A stretch of 35,155 nt of DNA from Aquificales bacterium (GTDB taxonomy: Bacteria; Aquificota; Aquificia; Aquificales; Aquificaceae), in assembly GCA_027037055.1 (NCBI GenBank), contig JALWBR010000017.1, forward strand, positions 1-35,155, given 5' to 3'. The translations under genes and the position numbers were made by a program. Every line of letters begins with the position of its first letter. The stretch's first letter is position 1. The notes below the pieces were generated by a model. That model had not been told where the DNA came from, made no database searches, and was given only the letters and a program-made list of their open reading frames with translations. This document shows positions 34,013 through 35,155 of the stretch, piece after piece.

Positions 34013-34417
34013 ATGAAAGAAATACTTATATATCTAAGTCTGTTTACCATAGGGCTGAGCGGTTTATCAATAATTTCTGGCATCATATTTATTCTTCTCG
34101 GGAAAAAACAATGGCATCACAGGGCGATGATAAGCGCATGTATATTTGCAATAATATTTGTTGTGCTTTACCTTATAAGAACCATGATAATACCTACAAA
34201 GCCTTATGAGGGTCCCATGAAAGGGTTATTTTCCTTTATTTTATGGTCACACACTATTCTTGCTATAATTAATTTCCCCCTTGCTGTAATGACCGTCAGG
34301 TACGCTTTTAAAGAAAATTTTGAAAAACACAGAAAAATTGCACCCGTGACAGCTCTTGTATGGATATATGTTGCAGTTACTGGATGGCTCATTTATCTGT
34401 TCAATCTAATAACATAG
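34013..34417 (+). CDS. DUF420 membrane protein, CtaM/YozB-like oxidase assembly factor
   Basis: This 134-residue protein has four predicted membrane helices and the DUF420 pattern: WHHRAMI after helix I, a VLYLIRTMI segment, [14 protein letters not shown] and FEKHRKIAP, with conserved His residues near the membrane surface. In Firmicutes the related CtaM is needed to make active heme-A-containing oxidases. Its place at the end of the cox-cta cluster supports the same role here. The next gene, pstB, belongs to another pathway. Confidence 0.85.
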   Translation: MKEILIYLSLFTIGLSGLSIISGIIFILLGKKQWHHRAMISACIFAIIFVVLYLIRTMIIPTKPYEGPMKGLFSFILWSHTILAIINFPLAVMTVRYAFKENFEKHRKIAPVTALVWIYVAVTGWLIYLFNLIT

Positions 34418-34430
34418 GGAGCTTTATAGG

Positions 34431-35155
34431 ATGGCTTTGAAGAATTTTATAAAGAAGAAGGAAACCGAGACCTTGGTTGAAAATAAAGGTATAAAGATAA
34501 GTGTCAGGAATCTGAATTTCTACTACGGCACCAATCATGTGTTGAAGGATATAAGTATGGATATTCATGAGAAGAAGATCACAGCAATTATAGGACCTTC
34601 TGGTTGCGGTAAAACCACATTACTCAGATGTTTTAACAGGATGCATGATCTTTATCCGGGCAACAGGTATGAGGGAGAGATCATTCTTTATCCCGACGGT
34701 GTAAACATTATAGGCAAAAATATAGATCCTATAAGGATAAGGATGAGGATAGGTATGGTTTTCCAAAAGCCCAATCCCTTTCCCAAAAGCATATTTGAAA
34801 ATGTGGCTTATGGCCTTAGGCTTAAGGGTATAAAGGACAAGGATGTTATATATGAAAAGGTCAAGGATGCCTTGGAAGCTTCCGCCTTGTGGGATGAGGT
34901 AAAGGACAGGTTGAACGATAATGCCTATTCCCTATCAGGGGGACAACAACAGAGGCTGTGTATAGCAAGGGCAATTGCTCCAGAACCGGAAGTATTGCTT
35001 TTTGACGAGCCCACATCCGCCCTTGATCCCATATCTACCGCAAAGATAGAAGAACTTGTTGTAGAGTTAAAAAAGAGGGTTACCATCATTATAGTAACCC
35101 ATAATATGCAACAGGCTGCAAGGGTTTCCGACTACACAAGTTTTATGTATATGGG
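34431..35155 (+). CDS. pstB: Phosphate ABC transporter ATP-binding protein, 3' end cut by window
   Basis: The first 241 residues of PstB, the ATPase of the high-affinity phosphate importer, are present; the gene runs off the window. Seen are Walker [10 protein letters not shown], the PstB-specific block [18 protein letters not shown], signature [16 protein letters not shown], Walker B with DEPTSALDP, and [13 protein letters not shown]. The ATG at 34431 follows GGGAG by about 8 nt. The other pst genes are not in the window, and no Pho-box-like repeat was seen upstream. Confidence 0.95.
   Translation, partial: MALKNFIKKKETETLVENKGIKISVRNLNFYYGTNHVLKDISMDIHEKKITAIIGPSGCGKTTLLRCFNRMHDLYPGNRYEGEIILYPDGVNIIGKNIDPIRIRMRIGMVFQKPNPFPKSIFENVAYGLRLKGIKDKDVIYEKVKDALEASALWDEVKDRLNDNAYSLSGGQQQRLCIARAIAPEPEVLLFDEPTSALDPISTAKIEELVVELKKRVTIIIVTHNMQQAARVSDYTSFMYM

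Overview
The window reads as a chromosomal segment of a thermophilic, chemolithotroph-like bacterium, most probably Aquificota (Hydrogenobacter/Aquifex-like). This rests on the strong use of AGG for Arg and ATA for Ile, very tight gene packing with many 4-bp overlaps, a TatD-radical SAM fusion, NtrC/sigma-54 signalling, and a cytochrome c resembling Hydrogenobacter c-552. The assignment is inferred from sequence character, not from a database search. LPS genes (lpxA, lpxC, kdsB, glmU) show a Gram-negative envelope.

Layout. 1-2251 (+): end of a sugar-type ABC importer (permease, MalK-like ATPase) followed by a thioredoxin-reductase-like flavoprotein. 2229-3442 (-): a class I/II aminotransferase directly behind tRNA-Phe. 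3488-4180 (+): a VapBC-type toxin-antitoxin pair with an inverted repeat over its promoter. 4204-4929 (+): a pteridine-reductase-like SDR. 4931-11294 (-): a packed run of TatD-radical SAM, CinA-like, lpxA, glmU, AmrS-like radical SAM and yicC. 11372-15158 (+): hemerythrin, fmt, a YbjN-like protein, hemD-like and lpxC. 15127-18887 (-): sensor kinase, NtrC-type regulator and kdsB.

19033-34417 (+) is the most notable region. A textbook sigma-54 promoter (GG/GC at 19034-35 and 19046-47) lies between the divergent NtrC-type two-component system and an alternative complex III operon (actA, B, C, D, F), followed by a c-552-like cytochrome and an intrinsic terminator. Next comes an aa3-type oxidase cluster: tlpA/resA-like, coxC, sco1, coxB, coxA, a small membrane protein, ctaA, ctaB, a heme-copper-oxidase-like protein apparently lacking the CuB histidines of helix VII, another small membrane protein, and a DUF420/CtaM-like protein. 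Together these would carry electrons from quinol through ACIII and cytochrome c to CuA and the heme a3-CuB site, with the heme A synthesis and copper insertion factors beside them. The window ends inside pstB (34431-35155).

A recurrent regulatory theme is a TATAAT-like -10 box ending 7-8 bp before a start codon that has no Shine-Dalgarno sequence (trxB, tlpA, DUF420, and less certainly the SDR and lpxC), which suggests leaderless transcripts starting inside gene clusters. No stretch longer than 300 bp lacks a gene; the largest gap is the 181-bp regulatory region 18888-19068. No rRNA, CRISPR array, insertion sequence or origin was seen.
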